This document shows, piece after piece, positions 25,837 to 34,147 of a stretch of DNA of 64,000 nt (position 1 is its first letter; each line of letters opens with the position of its first letter). Origin of the DNA: Paenibacillus sp. DMB5 (GTDB lineage: Bacteria > Bacillota > Bacilli > Paenibacillales > Paenibacillaceae). The translations under genes and the position numbers were made by a program. The notes under the pieces are model-generated. The model was not told the DNA's origin. It did no database searches and was given only the letters and a program-made list of their open reading frames with translations. Location of the stretch: NCBI RefSeq assembly GCF_001517085.1, contig NZ_LRAC01000007.1, positions 1 through 64,000 of the forward strand. The letters run 5' to 3'.

Positions 25837-27120
25837 ATGATTACCTATTCACTCAGCAAGCAGCAGGCCAGACGGTTTCTGCTGCAGCACCAAAGACTCG
25901 TTCCCGGCATGCTGCCGGGCGGTAAGACGGGGATTTATCAGTATGTCCGCCATGTCGGCTGCATCCAGTATGACCCGCTCAGCATTGCCGGGCACAATCA
26001 CGAGCTGGTGCTGCAGGCGCGAATTCCGGATTTTGTTCCTGCCATGGCAAATGAGCTGCTGTATACGGACCGGATGCTGATTGACGGCTGGGACAAGAAC
26101 ATGTCCATCTATTGCACAGAGGACTGGCCGTATTTCAGCCGCCTGCGGGAGGCCGCTGCAGCAAGACATAATGGCGACGGGCAGCTCCTGGAGACGATGG
26201 AGCAGGTGCGGGAAGCCCTTGAAGCCCGCGGCCCCCTCTCATCGCTTGATCTGGAAGGCAAGCAGAAGATGAACTGGGCCTGGGCTCCGGCCAGAGTGAC
26301 CCGCGCTGCGCTGGAGACGATGTATTTCCGGGGTGAAGTGTCCGTCCACCACCGGGTGCATACCCGCCGTTATTACGATTTCACGGCCAGACTGCTGCCG
26401 GAGCATCTGCTTAGTGCTCGGGAACCGAATCCGCTGGAGGAGCAGTACCACGACTGGTATGTGCTGCGGCGGATCGGCAGCCTAGGCCTGCAGTGGAATA
26501 AATCCGGTGACGGCTGGCTGGGCATTTCCGGGTTAAAGAGCAAGGAAAGAACGGCTGCTGTGGAACGGCTGCTGCGAAATGACAGTATCCGTGAGGTGCG
26601 TGTAGAGGATGTGAAGCTGCCGCTGTATATGCGGACGGCGGATGTTCCCGGACTTGAGGCCTTGCTGGCCGGGGATGCTTCGGACGGGGGCGGTTCTACA
26701 GAGGCTGCGGAGCAAGGCGGATTCGCTGCTGTCCTCGCTCCACTCGATAATCTCCTGTGGGACAGGGAGCTGATCCGCCAGCTGTTTGGCTTCCAGTACC
26801 GCTGGGAGGTATACAAGCCGGCTGCAGAACGGGAGTACGGCTACTATGTGCTGCCTCTTCTATACAGCGACCGCTTTATTGCCCGGCTGGAGCCGGTCAT
26901 GAACAAGAAAACCGGAGTCCTGAACATTCTCCGCTGGTGGTGGGAGCCCGGCGAAGCCCTGACCGCCGCAATGATCCCGGCGCTTGCCGAAGCATTCGCC
27001 AGTCTGGCACGCTGCAACAGAGCCGGCAGCGTCGCCTTTTCTCCGGAGACCGTCCGGGCTGGCGGACTCGGGCTGCTGGAGGAGGCTGTCCACGACCTGT
27101 GCAATAGCATGACAGATTAA
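25837..27120 (+). CDS. Winged-helix DNA glycosylase, YcaQ/AlkX family
   Basis: Proteins of this HTH_42 family unhook interstrand crosslinks and remove bulky alkylated bases. The 427-residue protein has winged-helix repeats and CIQYDPLSIAGHNHELVL (about residues 45-63), whose Gln-Tyr-Asp fits the Q-x-D catalytic motif described for the AlkX (YcaQ) branch rather than Q-x-Q of AlkZ. Other family blocks are LIDGWDKNMSIY and APLDNLLWDRELIRQLF with RWEVYKPA. I chose the ATG at 25837 with GGGGTGG upstream; a GTG at 25828 overlaps it. A LexA-like box in the promoter suggests SOS induction. Assignment of the motif to AlkX is from memory of the literature. Confidence 0.85.
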   Translation: MITYSLSKQQARRFLLQHQRLVPGMLPGGKTGIYQYVRHVGCIQYDPLSIAGHNHELVLQARIPDFVPAMANELLYTDRMLIDGWDKNMSIYCTEDWPYFSRLREAAAARHNGDGQLLETMEQVREALEARGPLSSLDLEGKQKMNWAWAPARVTRAALETMYFRGEVSVHHRVHTRRYYDFTARLLPEHLLSAREPNPLEEQYHDWYVLRRIGSLGLQWNKSGDGWLGISGLKSKERTAAVERLLRNDSIREVRVEDVKLPLYMRTADVPGLEALLAGDASDGGGSTEAAEQGGFAAVLAPLDNLLWDRELIRQLFGFQYRWEVYKPAAEREYGYYVLPLLYSDRFIARLEPVMNKKTGVLNILRWWWEPGEALTAAMIPALAEAFASLARCNRAGSVAFSPETVRAGGLGLLEEAVHDLCNSMTD

Positions 27121-27148
27121 TAGATGCGCATCATAACAAACGCCAAAA

Positions 27149-27184
27149 ACTCACAATACACAGAAGATGCTGTGTATTGTGAGT
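27149..27184 (-). terminator. Bidirectional terminator between convergent genes
   Basis: Perfect 15-bp stem ACTCACAATACACAG (27149-27163) with its complement (27170-27184). On the minus strand it is followed by TTTTT. Confidence 0.85.
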
Positions 27185-27211
27185 CATTACTGATAGCCTT
27201 GCCCGCCTGTT

Positions 27212-27679
27212 CTATTCAACGAACCGCTCCTCTTCCAGCCCCAGCTTGGCATACATTTCCGTGCAGTATCCCTGCAGCTTGATTTCCAGTCTGCTGGCCT
27301 TATTCTTGAACCGTTTCAGCTCGCGGATCATATGGGCCCTGCCTGCCGGAGTAAAGGTCTCCTGGATGCGCTCCTTGAAGTAATCGTGGACAATATGATT
27401 ACGCTGCTTCCATACAGCCTGCAGCTGATTCGTCTCTTCTTCCGAGAAGGGAAAATGATGCTGGATTTCTTTGATGAGCTGGCCGAGTGAATTGCTGAGT
27501 TTGCGCTGATACAAATCAGCTAGATCTGCTTCTGTAGGCGTTTTTCCCTGAGACAGCTTCGTGAGCAGCAGCAGATTGGTCAGCTGCTGTTCCAAAGCCT
27601 GACAATAATAGACTGCCAGTCCGAAATAAGCAAATAACTCTTTGGATTGTTCACTCTCCGGTATTTGTGTATCCTTCAT
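27212..27679 (-). CDS. Hypothetical helical protein with a HEPN-like RNxxxH motif
   Basis: A 155-residue soluble, all-helical protein. YCQALEQQLTNLLLLTKL near the start and WKQRNHIVHDYF (about 88-99) resemble HEPN-type folds, where R-x4-6-H forms an RNase site in some toxins and Cas proteins. Many HEPN proteins with this motif have no known activity. No antitoxin or nucleotidyltransferase gene is adjacent. GGAAAG lies upstream of the ATG. Function unknown. Confidence 0.6.
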   Translation of the reverse strand: MKDTQIPESEQSKELFAYFGLAVYYCQALEQQLTNLLLLTKLSQGKTPTEADLADLYQRKLSNSLGQLIKEIQHHFPFSEEETNQLQAVWKQRNHIVHDYFKERIQETFTPAGRAHMIRELKRFKNKASRLEIKLQGYCTEMYAKLGLEEERFVE

Positions 27680-27717
27680 CTTTCCTCCCGCTGTTCTCTC
27701 TTTATTGATCTATTCTC

Positions 27718-28428
27718 TCACAAATGCTTGCCATAATCCATGCGTCCGGAGCGGTACAAATACACTCCGCAGAGCAGCAATATGTAAGTTAGTGCATGGG
27801 CAAATGTCCCCAGCACCGCTGGCATTGACCATTCATCCGTCTTCATCAGCGCATTCATTAACAGCGCCGCAGGAGGCAGCAGCACCGGCACAACAGGGCC
27901 GGGAATGAGTTCAGCCAGCTTCAGTCCGCTAATGGACAAAATCAGGATGATCAGGAGCAGGCCGGTGGCATAGCTGCTTTTGGGAACCCAGGAAGCCTGC
28001 AGAAACAGGGAAATGGAGACTCCGAGCATACCCAGCAGCAGATGTCCGGCGAAGGCCACTGTCAACCGGTACAATCCTGCCGGCTCAGCGAAGTTCCCGG
28101 TCAAGAGCGGATAAACCACCATCAGCAATGTAAGCGCCACTGTAAGCAGAGCCAGCGTCAGTATGCCGCCCAGACTGTACTTTATGCTGCTGCGCAGATG
28201 AACGATTGTGACCTGCCGCTGCACGGCCTGCTCATGGTTAAGAAAGCTGATCCCCATCCAGGCGCAGCCGATGAACAGAATCACACCGGTCGCTGCATAG
28301 CTGCCCATTACAGGGTTTGGCTTGTATGTATAAAGAAACAGCAATAATATCACGACGGCTGCAACAGGCCCAAAAAACCGTTGTGAGGTCGTATAGCTTT
28401 TCAGCATATGGGCAATGAGCGCGCTCAT
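27718..28428 (-). CDS. ABC transporter permease-like membrane protein
   Basis: A 236-residue protein with six hydrophobic segments and little else conserved (MSALIAHMLKSYTTSQRFFG at the start), of the ABC-2-like type. Its ATG overlaps the stop of the ATPase gene by four bases and follows GGGGAGGAG, so the pair is coupled and should form one transporter. Substrate unknown. Confidence 0.78.
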   Translation of the reverse strand: MSALIAHMLKSYTTSQRFFGPVAAVVILLLFLYTYKPNPVMGSYAATGVILFIGCAWMGISFLNHEQAVQRQVTIVHLRSSIKYSLGGILTLALLTVALTLLMVVYPLLTGNFAEPAGLYRLTVAFAGHLLLGMLGVSISLFLQASWVPKSSYATGLLLIILILSISGLKLAELIPGPVVPVLLPPAALLMNALMKTDEWSMPAVLGTFAHALTYILLLCGVYLYRSGRMDYGKHL

Positions 28429-29348
28429 CCGGTATTCTCCTCCCCGCTGCGTTTCGGGTCCATCCATTCTTCAAGCAGATTGCGGCCGCCCCGGTGCACT
28501 ACAGAGATTACCGACCCGCCGTGCTGGAGGATATAGCGCAAAAAATCATCCGCATAGGCAGTGTCGACAGTCCACTCTGTACACTTTCCTGCCAAGGTGG
28601 TATGGACAGACTGTGCAGCAACAAAACCGGGCATGCCTGTAATGATTTGCTGCTCATGATACTCTAGTGGCGTGCATACCAGACTGGAGGAAGACTTCTC
28701 TCTAAGCTTGTCTGCACTGGTAATCATATGAGTCCGGCCTGCCTGAAGTACATGTACTCCCGCTTCCAGCGCTTCCACACACAGCGGTTCGTGTACAGAG
28801 AATACAAGCGCTGTCCCTTTCTGCTTCAGTTCCTGCAGGCGGTCTATCAGAACGTGCTGAGCCGGAAGATCAAGTCCGGACAACGGCTCGTCAAGCAGGA
28901 GCAGCTCGGGTTCACCGAGCAGGCTTTGGATCAGGTTAACCTTTTGCAGCATCCCCTTGGAATAGCTGATTACCGGCTGCTTGCGGAACGGCTGAAGATG
29001 AAACGCCTCCAGCAGCTCTGTAATCTGACGCTCCAGTTCGGCCGGGGGAACTCCGCTAATCCGGCCCATGTGACGCAAATACTGCTCTGCCGGAAGCTTC
29101 ATTCCTGTAAAAGCCTCGGGAGCATAGCCGATTCTGAGCTTAGAATGTGACCGCTTCAGGATACCTGATGAGAGCTGCAGGAGCCCGGCCAGCACGGCAA
29201 GCAGTGTGCTTTTGCCGGAGCCGTTGCGGCCGATCAGGGCTGTAGCGGACCCGGCTCCGATGGTGAGGGAAACCTCATTCAGCACGGCTCTCCCTCCATA
29301 TATTTTGGTGGCACCGGTCAAGCTGATCAAACAATGGGATTGATTCAT
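28425..29348 (-). CDS. ABC transporter ATP-binding protein
   Basis: A 307-residue ATPase with Walker A GRNGSGKST, signature region SYSKGMLQKVNL (Ser-Lys-Gly instead of Ser-Gly-Gly), Walker B LLLLDEPLSGLD and switch VFSVHEPL. A 90-residue C-terminal extension follows the ATPase core (about 215-307). These features fit ATPases of ABC-2 type exporters for peptides or antibiotics, which work with the permease encoded just downstream. The role (export or immunity) cannot be decided from sequence. Confidence 0.85.
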   Translation of the reverse strand: MNQSHCLISLTGATKIYGGRAVLNEVSLTIGAGSATALIGRNGSGKSTLLAVLAGLLQLSSGILKRSHSKLRIGYAPEAFTGMKLPAEQYLRHMGRISGVPPAELERQITELLEAFHLQPFRKQPVISYSKGMLQKVNLIQSLLGEPELLLLDEPLSGLDLPAQHVLIDRLQELKQKGTALVFSVHEPLCVEALEAGVHVLQAGRTHMITSADKLREKSSSSLVCTPLEYHEQQIITGMPGFVAAQSVHTTLAGKCTEWTVDTAYADDFLRYILQHGGSVISVVHRGGRNLLEEWMDPKRSGEENTG

Positions 29349-29485
29349 ACGATGATCTCTCCTTACAGAAATACGGCCCTCCGGGCCATCGCCCGGTGAG
29401 TGAATCTGCTATCCTCTCTAATATTCGTCAGATTATCGCGGTCTTCCTTCCTGCCCGGAACGAGGAATCCTGCAAACGGACATAC

Positions 29486-29532
29486 AAAAAACCAGAATCC
29501 GCTGCAGTCGAGACTGCGGGCGGTCTGGTTTT
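29486..29532 (-). terminator. Terminator after the copper-binding protein gene
   Basis: AAAACCAGA at the left pairs with TCTGGTTTT at the right, with an inner GCAGTC/GACTGC stem; on the minus strand it ends in TTTTTTG. Confidence 0.75.
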
Positions 29533-29548
29533 AGCAAGTTTTAGATGA

Positions 29549-29896
29549 TTAGGCGTATACTTCAACAGCACCGCTGATCAGGCGGCAGGCCAGAGCCGCA
29601 CTGCGGCAGGCATCAATGCATTCCTGACAATGTGTCTGCATATGCCGGCTGCTCTCGTCGGCACAGCGTTCACAGATCTCTGCGCACAGACGCAGGATTT
29701 CAACCACAAACGGGCTTTGCCGGGTCATCGCCTGAACGGCAAAAGAACAGATATCCGCACACTCACGGTCAAGCCGGATGCTCTCACGGAGCGCTGCCAG
29801 GTCATATTCTTTCAGGCTGGAGACGTAGCTGTAGTTACAGGCATTCATACATTTAATACAAGCATCGATGCATTCCTGATATTGGATTCGGGTCAT
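29549..29896 (-). CDS. Four-helix bundle copper-binding protein (DUF326, YhjQ/Csp3-like)
   Basis: A small cytosolic protein of the copper storage type. Cysteines recur at helical spacing through all 115 residues (QECIDACIKCMNAC, DRECADIC, RLCAEICERCAD, HCQECIDACRSAALAC), which in Csp proteins point into the bundle and bind many Cu(I) ions. There is no signal peptide, so it is of the cytoplasmic Csp3 type. AGGAGG precedes the ATG. Monocistronic. Confidence 0.92.
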   Translation of the reverse strand: MTRIQYQECIDACIKCMNACNYSYVSSLKEYDLAALRESIRLDRECADICSFAVQAMTRQSPFVVEILRLCAEICERCADESSRHMQTHCQECIDACRSAALACRLISGAVEVYA

Positions 29897-30058
29897 AGCC
29901 TTAAACCTCCTGCAATTCGTATAGGGTATGCCTATGTATTAACCTGCAAGAAAAGGAACGAACCAAGCGCACCGCTGAACAGGCTGTCTGCCGGAGGTCC
30001 GGGAATTTGCCGTTCAGCTCCGGATGCCCTGCCGGGAGACCCGGTTACAGGCTCCGCT

Positions 30059-31075
30059 TCACTGCGGCCGGCGGCCGAAGTAGCGCTTTTCCAGCTGCAG
30101 CAGCCGGGTGCGCAGCTCGCCTGCCGAAAAATGCTCACCTATAAAGACAGCTACATCCGGCACCTCGCCCTGCGGAGTAATTTTCATAAAATCAGCTTCC
30201 CTGTATGCATACTGAAACAAAAAACGGCTGGCAGTGTCACTGAACGTAACGATGCCCTTCGCACGGTATACATCACGCGGCAGCTCCTTTACAAACTGCT
30301 CGAACGCTTCACTGTCCACCGCATTTTTGAAGTAATGGGTGTACGCCATGACATGGTCATGGGTATGGTGAGCCTTGCCCTGTTGTCCGGCAGCTTGCAC
30401 GCTGTGGTCTTCATCCCCTCCGGAAGGGCCGGCATCCGCACTCTCTCCATCCAGATGCACTCCGCCAAGGCCGCCAAGCAGATCTTCCGGTTCAAGAGCA
30501 CAGCGAACAGCCGGCAAAATCTCGGCATATGCATTCCATTTCCGCAAAATGGCTGAGATTTCTTCAGCTTCTTCTGCTGTAATACGGTCCGTCTTATTGA
30601 GAATCAGAACAGATGCACAGCGGATCTGCTCCTGCATCAGCCGGTAGGTGGCCCCCTGCTGCGAGCGGTACAGTTCCAGCAGATGCGCCGCATCAACGAC
30701 GGTTATCAGCCCCTTCAGCTCCACCTGCTGATACAGCGAAGTTTCCGTTACCGCATCAACAATTTCCAGCGGATTCGCGGCACCTGTAGCTTCAATCACC
30801 ACAACATCCGGTTTTTCTTTTTTGACCAGTGTAGTCAGCTCTGTACTGAGATCACCGCGGCTTGTACAGCAGATGCACCCGCCCAGCATTTCAGCCATCG
30901 GAACCTCCTGCTCAACCAGCAGCCCGTCCAGATTCACTTCTCCCAGCTCATTCATAATCACCGCAGGACGCAGATTCTGGCTTTTCCAGTGATCCAGCAG
31001 CCGCTGCAGCAGCGTTGTTTTACCGCTTCCGAGAAATCCTGACAATATATAAACCGGCAAGGCCTGTTGTTCCAT
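30059..31075 (-). CDS. CobW/COG0523 family GTP-binding metal chaperone
   Basis: A G3E GTPase likely to deliver zinc or another metal. The 338-residue protein has P-loop GFLGSGKTT, the metal motif GGCICCT (CxCC, about residues 66-72), VVVIEATGAANP, NKTD, and a His-rich linker with HHTHDH (about 236-241) before the C-terminal CobW domain (about 245-335). In Bacillus, ZagA-type members are zinc-regulated; I did not find a clear Zur box here. GGGGGAG precedes the ATG. Monocistronic. Confidence 0.9.
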   Translation of the reverse strand: MEQQALPVYILSGFLGSGKTTLLQRLLDHWKSQNLRPAVIMNELGEVNLDGLLVEQEVPMAEMLGGCICCTSRGDLSTELTTLVKKEKPDVVVIEATGAANPLEIVDAVTETSLYQQVELKGLITVVDAAHLLELYRSQQGATYRLMQEQIRCASVLILNKTDRITAEEAEEISAILRKWNAYAEILPAVRCALEPEDLLGGLGGVHLDGESADAGPSGGDEDHSVQAAGQQGKAHHTHDHVMAYTHYFKNAVDSEAFEQFVKELPRDVYRAKGIVTFSDTASRFLFQYAYREADFMKITPQGEVPDVAVFIGEHFSAGELRTRLLQLEKRYFGRRPQ

Positions 31076-31195
31076 GTTTCATCGCTCCCCCAAAAATTCC
31101 GTATGGTAGCGAGTTTACTACAGTCTGAGTGCACAAGCAAGATACATGGCGGAGAGCGCCTTAAGCCGGATTGGGACAGATTTATTTTTATTGCA

Positions 31196-31224
31196 TTTAC
31201 AACAATATTATTTTTGGTTATACT
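31196..31224 (+). promoter_or_regulatory. SigA-type promoter of the GNAT-YczE genes
   Basis: TTTACA (31196-31201), 17-base spacer, TATACT (31219-31224), 36 bases before the start codon at 31260. Confidence 0.65.
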
Positions 31225-31259
31225 TTGTTAATGATTTTAGAGGAGGAAGGTTGGAGAAA

Positions 31260-31706
31260 ATGAACGTACAGACCATTACGCTGCCAGAGGAGTTACAAGC
31301 TGCTTTTTCGATCAGAAAGCAGGTGTTTGTTGAGGAACAGGGAGTCCCGCTTGCTGACGAATTTGATGATTATGATACACTGGACGGTCAGTGCCGGCAT
31401 GTTCTGGCCTATTATGACGGGCAGCCAGTGGGCACAGGGCGGATTCGCGCTTTTGAAGGAAAAGGGAAGCTGGAGCGGATTTGCATTCTGGCGCCCTACC
31501 GGAAATTCGGAATCGGCAAACTAATCATTAATACACTTGAGGAAATGGCTGTTCAAAACGGTTATTCCGGGGTCAAACTGCACGGGCAGTCACAGGCCAA
31601 AGGATTCTATGAGAAGCTTGGCTATCAGACCTCATCAGCAGAATTTATGGAAGACGGCATCCCGCACTTTTTAATGACCAAAGCTATTTCTGCTTCACAG
31701 GTATGA
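31260..31706 (+). CDS. GNAT family N-acetyltransferase
   Basis: A 148-residue acetyltransferase. The core is IRKQVFVEEQGVPLADEFDDYD, the acetyl-CoA-binding loop LAPYRKFGIGKLI (about residues 80-92) and the end KLHGQSQAKGFYEKLGYQ, close to the ElaA/YjcF-type subgroup. Substrate unknown. The ATG at 31260 follows a run of AGGAGG and GGAG; upstream in-frame starts lie before the promoter. Its stop overlaps the start of the next gene (ATGA). Confidence 0.88.
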   Translation: MNVQTITLPEELQAAFSIRKQVFVEEQGVPLADEFDDYDTLDGQCRHVLAYYDGQPVGTGRIRAFEGKGKLERICILAPYRKFGIGKLIINTLEEMAVQNGYSGVKLHGQSQAKGFYEKLGYQTSSAEFMEDGIPHFLMTKAISASQV

Positions 31707-32329
31707 ACAGATCCCGTCTAACACCTGCCTTCCTGTTCATCGGCGGATTATTAATACTAACGCTCGGAATTTCATTGACTATTCAATCCGGCCTTGGCGC
31801 ATCCCCCTTTGACGCTACCTTGGTCGGCCTTTCCGGCAGTATCGGCCTGACCGTGGGCAGCTGGGAAATCCTGATCGCTATACTGCTGCTGGTGCTTAAC
31901 ACCTGGCTGTCCGGAAAAAGACCGGAAATATTGGGTTTGGCGACTGCTTTTGTAACCGGCCTCGGGATCGATGTATGGCTATTCATGCTGAATGACTGGA
32001 TTGAACCCGGACTGCCGGCTGGCAGACTGGTTTGCTTTGCATTAGGCTTAATCGTCACAGGACTGGGAACGGCCTTGTATCTGCAGGCCAAATTCGCTCC
32101 CTCCCCGTTAGACCGGCTAACCCTATTGCTGCAAAAGCTGACGGGCCGCAGCATCTTTTTTACCCGCACAGTCCTTTATTTTGTGTTCCTGCTGGCGGCC
32201 TTTATATTTAACGGGCCTATCGGAATCGGCACCCTTCTTACCGTTTGTCTGGGCGGATTCATTCTTAATTTCTTTATGCCGCTTACAGAGAAGGCCTTAA
32301 AACGCATTTCACTGGAACAGCCCTTATAA
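31703..32329 (+). CDS. YczE/YyaS/YitT family membrane protein
   Basis: A 208-residue integral membrane protein with five or six hydrophobic helices and the family motifs GASPFDATLVGLS (about 32-44) and FAPSPLDRLTLLLQK (about 132-146), a repeated P-D signature. Function in the family is poorly known. It overlaps the GNAT gene by four bases and is translationally coupled to it. Confidence 0.88.
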   Translation: MNRSRLTPAFLFIGGLLILTLGISLTIQSGLGASPFDATLVGLSGSIGLTVGSWEILIAILLLVLNTWLSGKRPEILGLATAFVTGLGIDVWLFMLNDWIEPGLPAGRLVCFALGLIVTGLGTALYLQAKFAPSPLDRLTLLLQKLTGRSIFFTRTVLYFVFLLAAFIFNGPIGIGTLLTVCLGGFILNFFMPLTEKALKRISLEQPL

Positions 32330-32391
32330 AGACTGGTATTATGGGTAAATAAGAAGATAGGGAATAGATTTGGACTCTAGGAGTGGATTAT

Positions 32392-32907
32392 ATGTCATCT
32401 GTCGAAGAACACCGCAAGCAAGCACCGCAGACCGTAGCCTGCTACGTCATCACCGTCTCGGATACCCGTACCATGGAGACAGACACCGGAGGCCAGCTCC
32501 TTGTATCGATGCTGGAGGAGGCCGGTTATCAGGTCGTCGGCCGCACCATCGTCAAAGACGATTATGAGGACATCCGTGAGCTGGTCTACAAAAGCTCCGT
32601 CCATTCCGGCATCGAAGCGGTGCTGCTGACCGGCGGCACGGGCATTTCACCGCGCGACACCACCTATGAGGCTGTCGCCTCGCTGCTCGACAAGTCGCTG
32701 CCGGGCTTCGGCGAAATCTTCCGGCTGCTCAGCTTTACCGAGGATATCGGCTCCGCCGCCATCTTGAGCCGGGCTATCGCCGGCACGATCGGCAATACTG
32801 CGGTGTTCTCGATGCCAGGCTCCACGGGAGCCATCAGGCTGGCTATGAGCCGGCTGATTATTCCTGAGCTGCGGCATGTGATGAGGGAGATTTATAAGAA
32901 GGAATAG
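32392..32907 (+). CDS. moaB: Molybdenum cofactor biosynthesis protein B (MoaB)
   Basis: MoaB/MogA-type protein that adenylates molybdopterin. The 171-residue product has CYVITVSDTRT, DTGGQLLVSMLEEAGY, and LLTGGTGISPRDTTYEAV (molybdopterin/ATP-binding loop), then FSMPGSTGAIRLAM. The ATG at 32392 follows GGAG; a GTG three codons earlier overlaps it. Other moa genes are not in the window. A terminator follows. Confidence 0.92.
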   Translation: MSSVEEHRKQAPQTVACYVITVSDTRTMETDTGGQLLVSMLEEAGYQVVGRTIVKDDYEDIRELVYKSSVHSGIEAVLLTGGTGISPRDTTYEAVASLLDKSLPGFGEIFRLLSFTEDIGSAAILSRAIAGTIGNTAVFSMPGSTGAIRLAMSRLIIPELRHVMREIYKKE

Positions 32908-32921
32908 CAGCAAGCTCAAAC

Positions 32922-32964
32922 AGGCCGGTAACGCATCTGTCGATGCAGTTTCCGGCCTTGTTTC
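32922..32964 (+). terminator. Terminator after moaB
   Basis: AGGCCGG (32922-32928) pairs with CCGGCCT (32952-32958) with inner GCATC/GATGC, followed by TGTTT. Confidence 0.75.
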
Positions 32965-32987
32965 TGCTGAAAATTCCCTGTCAATCG

Positions 32988-33227
32988 TTAATGTGAGGAA
33001 TGGACCCCGTCCATGAGCTGGTTTAGAAGCTCTTTTAGCTTATCTGTGTATTTGCCCTTCTCTTTCTCCAAAGAGGTATACAGTCTGGCAACAGAACCCT
33101 CTGAGAACTGCTCCAGGCTTCCAGGTGATGCTATATATGCTTGCTTGATATAATTATGCGGGATATTACCCGCGCCTCCTAATCCGGCAGCCAATGCAGC
33201 AGCCAGCAGCACAATCGGCAATTTCAT
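32988..33227 (-). CDS. Small secreted hypothetical protein
   Basis: A 79-residue product with an N-terminal signal-like hydrophobic segment (MKLPIVLLAAALAAGLGG) and a short hydrophilic mature part rich in Lys and Glu. I do not recognise it. GGGAGGAAG precedes the ATG at 33227; a TTG just before it is too close. Confidence 0.6.
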   Translation of the reverse strand: MKLPIVLLAAALAAGLGGAGNIPHNYIKQAYIASPGSLEQFSEGSVARLYTSLEKEKGKYTDKLKELLNQLMDGVHSSH

Positions 33228-33346
33228 CAAAGCTTCCTCCCGGCAGAATTTTTATGCTTAGAATGGCTGGGAGAAAAGCTATTTATGCAAATGTAAAATG
33301 CCGCCTGCTCTTAAAAGGACCAAAAGAAGCGTAACAGGCTACCGGC

Positions 33347-33946
33347 TCATTCCCCCGGAGGCTCATCATGAACATCTGTATCCGGCGAAGTAGTGATCCA
33401 GCTGGTGAACTCCACCCTGAGTCCGGGCCTGGTCGGAGCACAGAGCATCGGGCCGGCTTGCACCTCACCTGTGTAAGGAAATCGGGCGACCCGGATCGTG
33501 CGCCATGGATGTGCACCGGTTCTGGCTCTGAGGATGACGGCATCCTTCAGGCGTGAAGCGCGGATGGTCACAATCTGCCCGGCCCATTCGGGAACAGGTG
33601 AGAGCGACCAGTCAGAGTATTGATCTGTTACCACAGCACCTATATGCGGCACGCCATCATTGATTTCGACCCCGGCCTTGATCCACTGCAGCGGGCTGTG
33701 CCACAGCATAATCCCCGCCTGGTCGTACAGCTCGGTAAGGCTTCCGGCGTCAAAGCTGACCTCTACCGCAGTTCCTTCTGTCCAAGCAGCAAGCAGCGCA
33801 TGCCCGTTATCATGCTGAAAACCGTACATGGTTTTCTGCCAGTAATCACTGCCCTCCACAGCCTGAACAATCAGCTTGCCGTTCTGCTCTGCAACCGAAT
33901 GCGGCTCATTGCTCCAGATTCCTTCCTGCCAGTCCAACATTTTCAT
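33347..33946 (-). CDS. DUF1349 family protein
   Basis: A 199-residue beta-rich soluble protein with the DUF1349 pattern: GSDYWQKTMYGFQHDNGHALL, LYDQAGIMLW, WIKAGVEINDG, SDWSL, and TGEVQAGPMLCAPTRPGLRVEF. The fold is like concanavalin lectins; function is unknown. The ATG at 33946 is ten bases after AAAGGAG; an earlier GTG is too close. Confidence 0.85.
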   Translation of the reverse strand: MKMLDWQEGIWSNEPHSVAEQNGKLIVQAVEGSDYWQKTMYGFQHDNGHALLAAWTEGTAVEVSFDAGSLTELYDQAGIMLWHSPLQWIKAGVEINDGVPHIGAVVTDQYSDWSLSPVPEWAGQIVTIRASRLKDAVILRARTGAHPWRTIRVARFPYTGEVQAGPMLCAPTRPGLRVEFTSWITTSPDTDVHDEPPGE

Positions 33947-34083
33947 CACCAACACGCTCCTTTACCGGATTCAGCTGTATTGAATATCCATGCCTTCCTG
34001 TATTCATCAATCCTACTCTATCAAAATGCGGCTGAAATTGCAGCTACTCCCCTGTACCCGATTTCATACCGGGCCTGATAGCA

Positions 34084-34117
34084 CAAACACAGCCTGACAA
34101 TAAGCTGTCAGGCTGTG
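34084..34117 (-). terminator. Terminator of the 2-oxoacid oxidoreductase operon
   Basis: Perfect 12-bp stem CACAGCCTGACA (34088-34099) with TGTCAGGCTGTG (34106-34117), then TTTG on the minus strand. Confidence 0.7.
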
Positions 34118-34147
34118 AGATATCAAAAGGTATGAGTCCGCAGCTAC

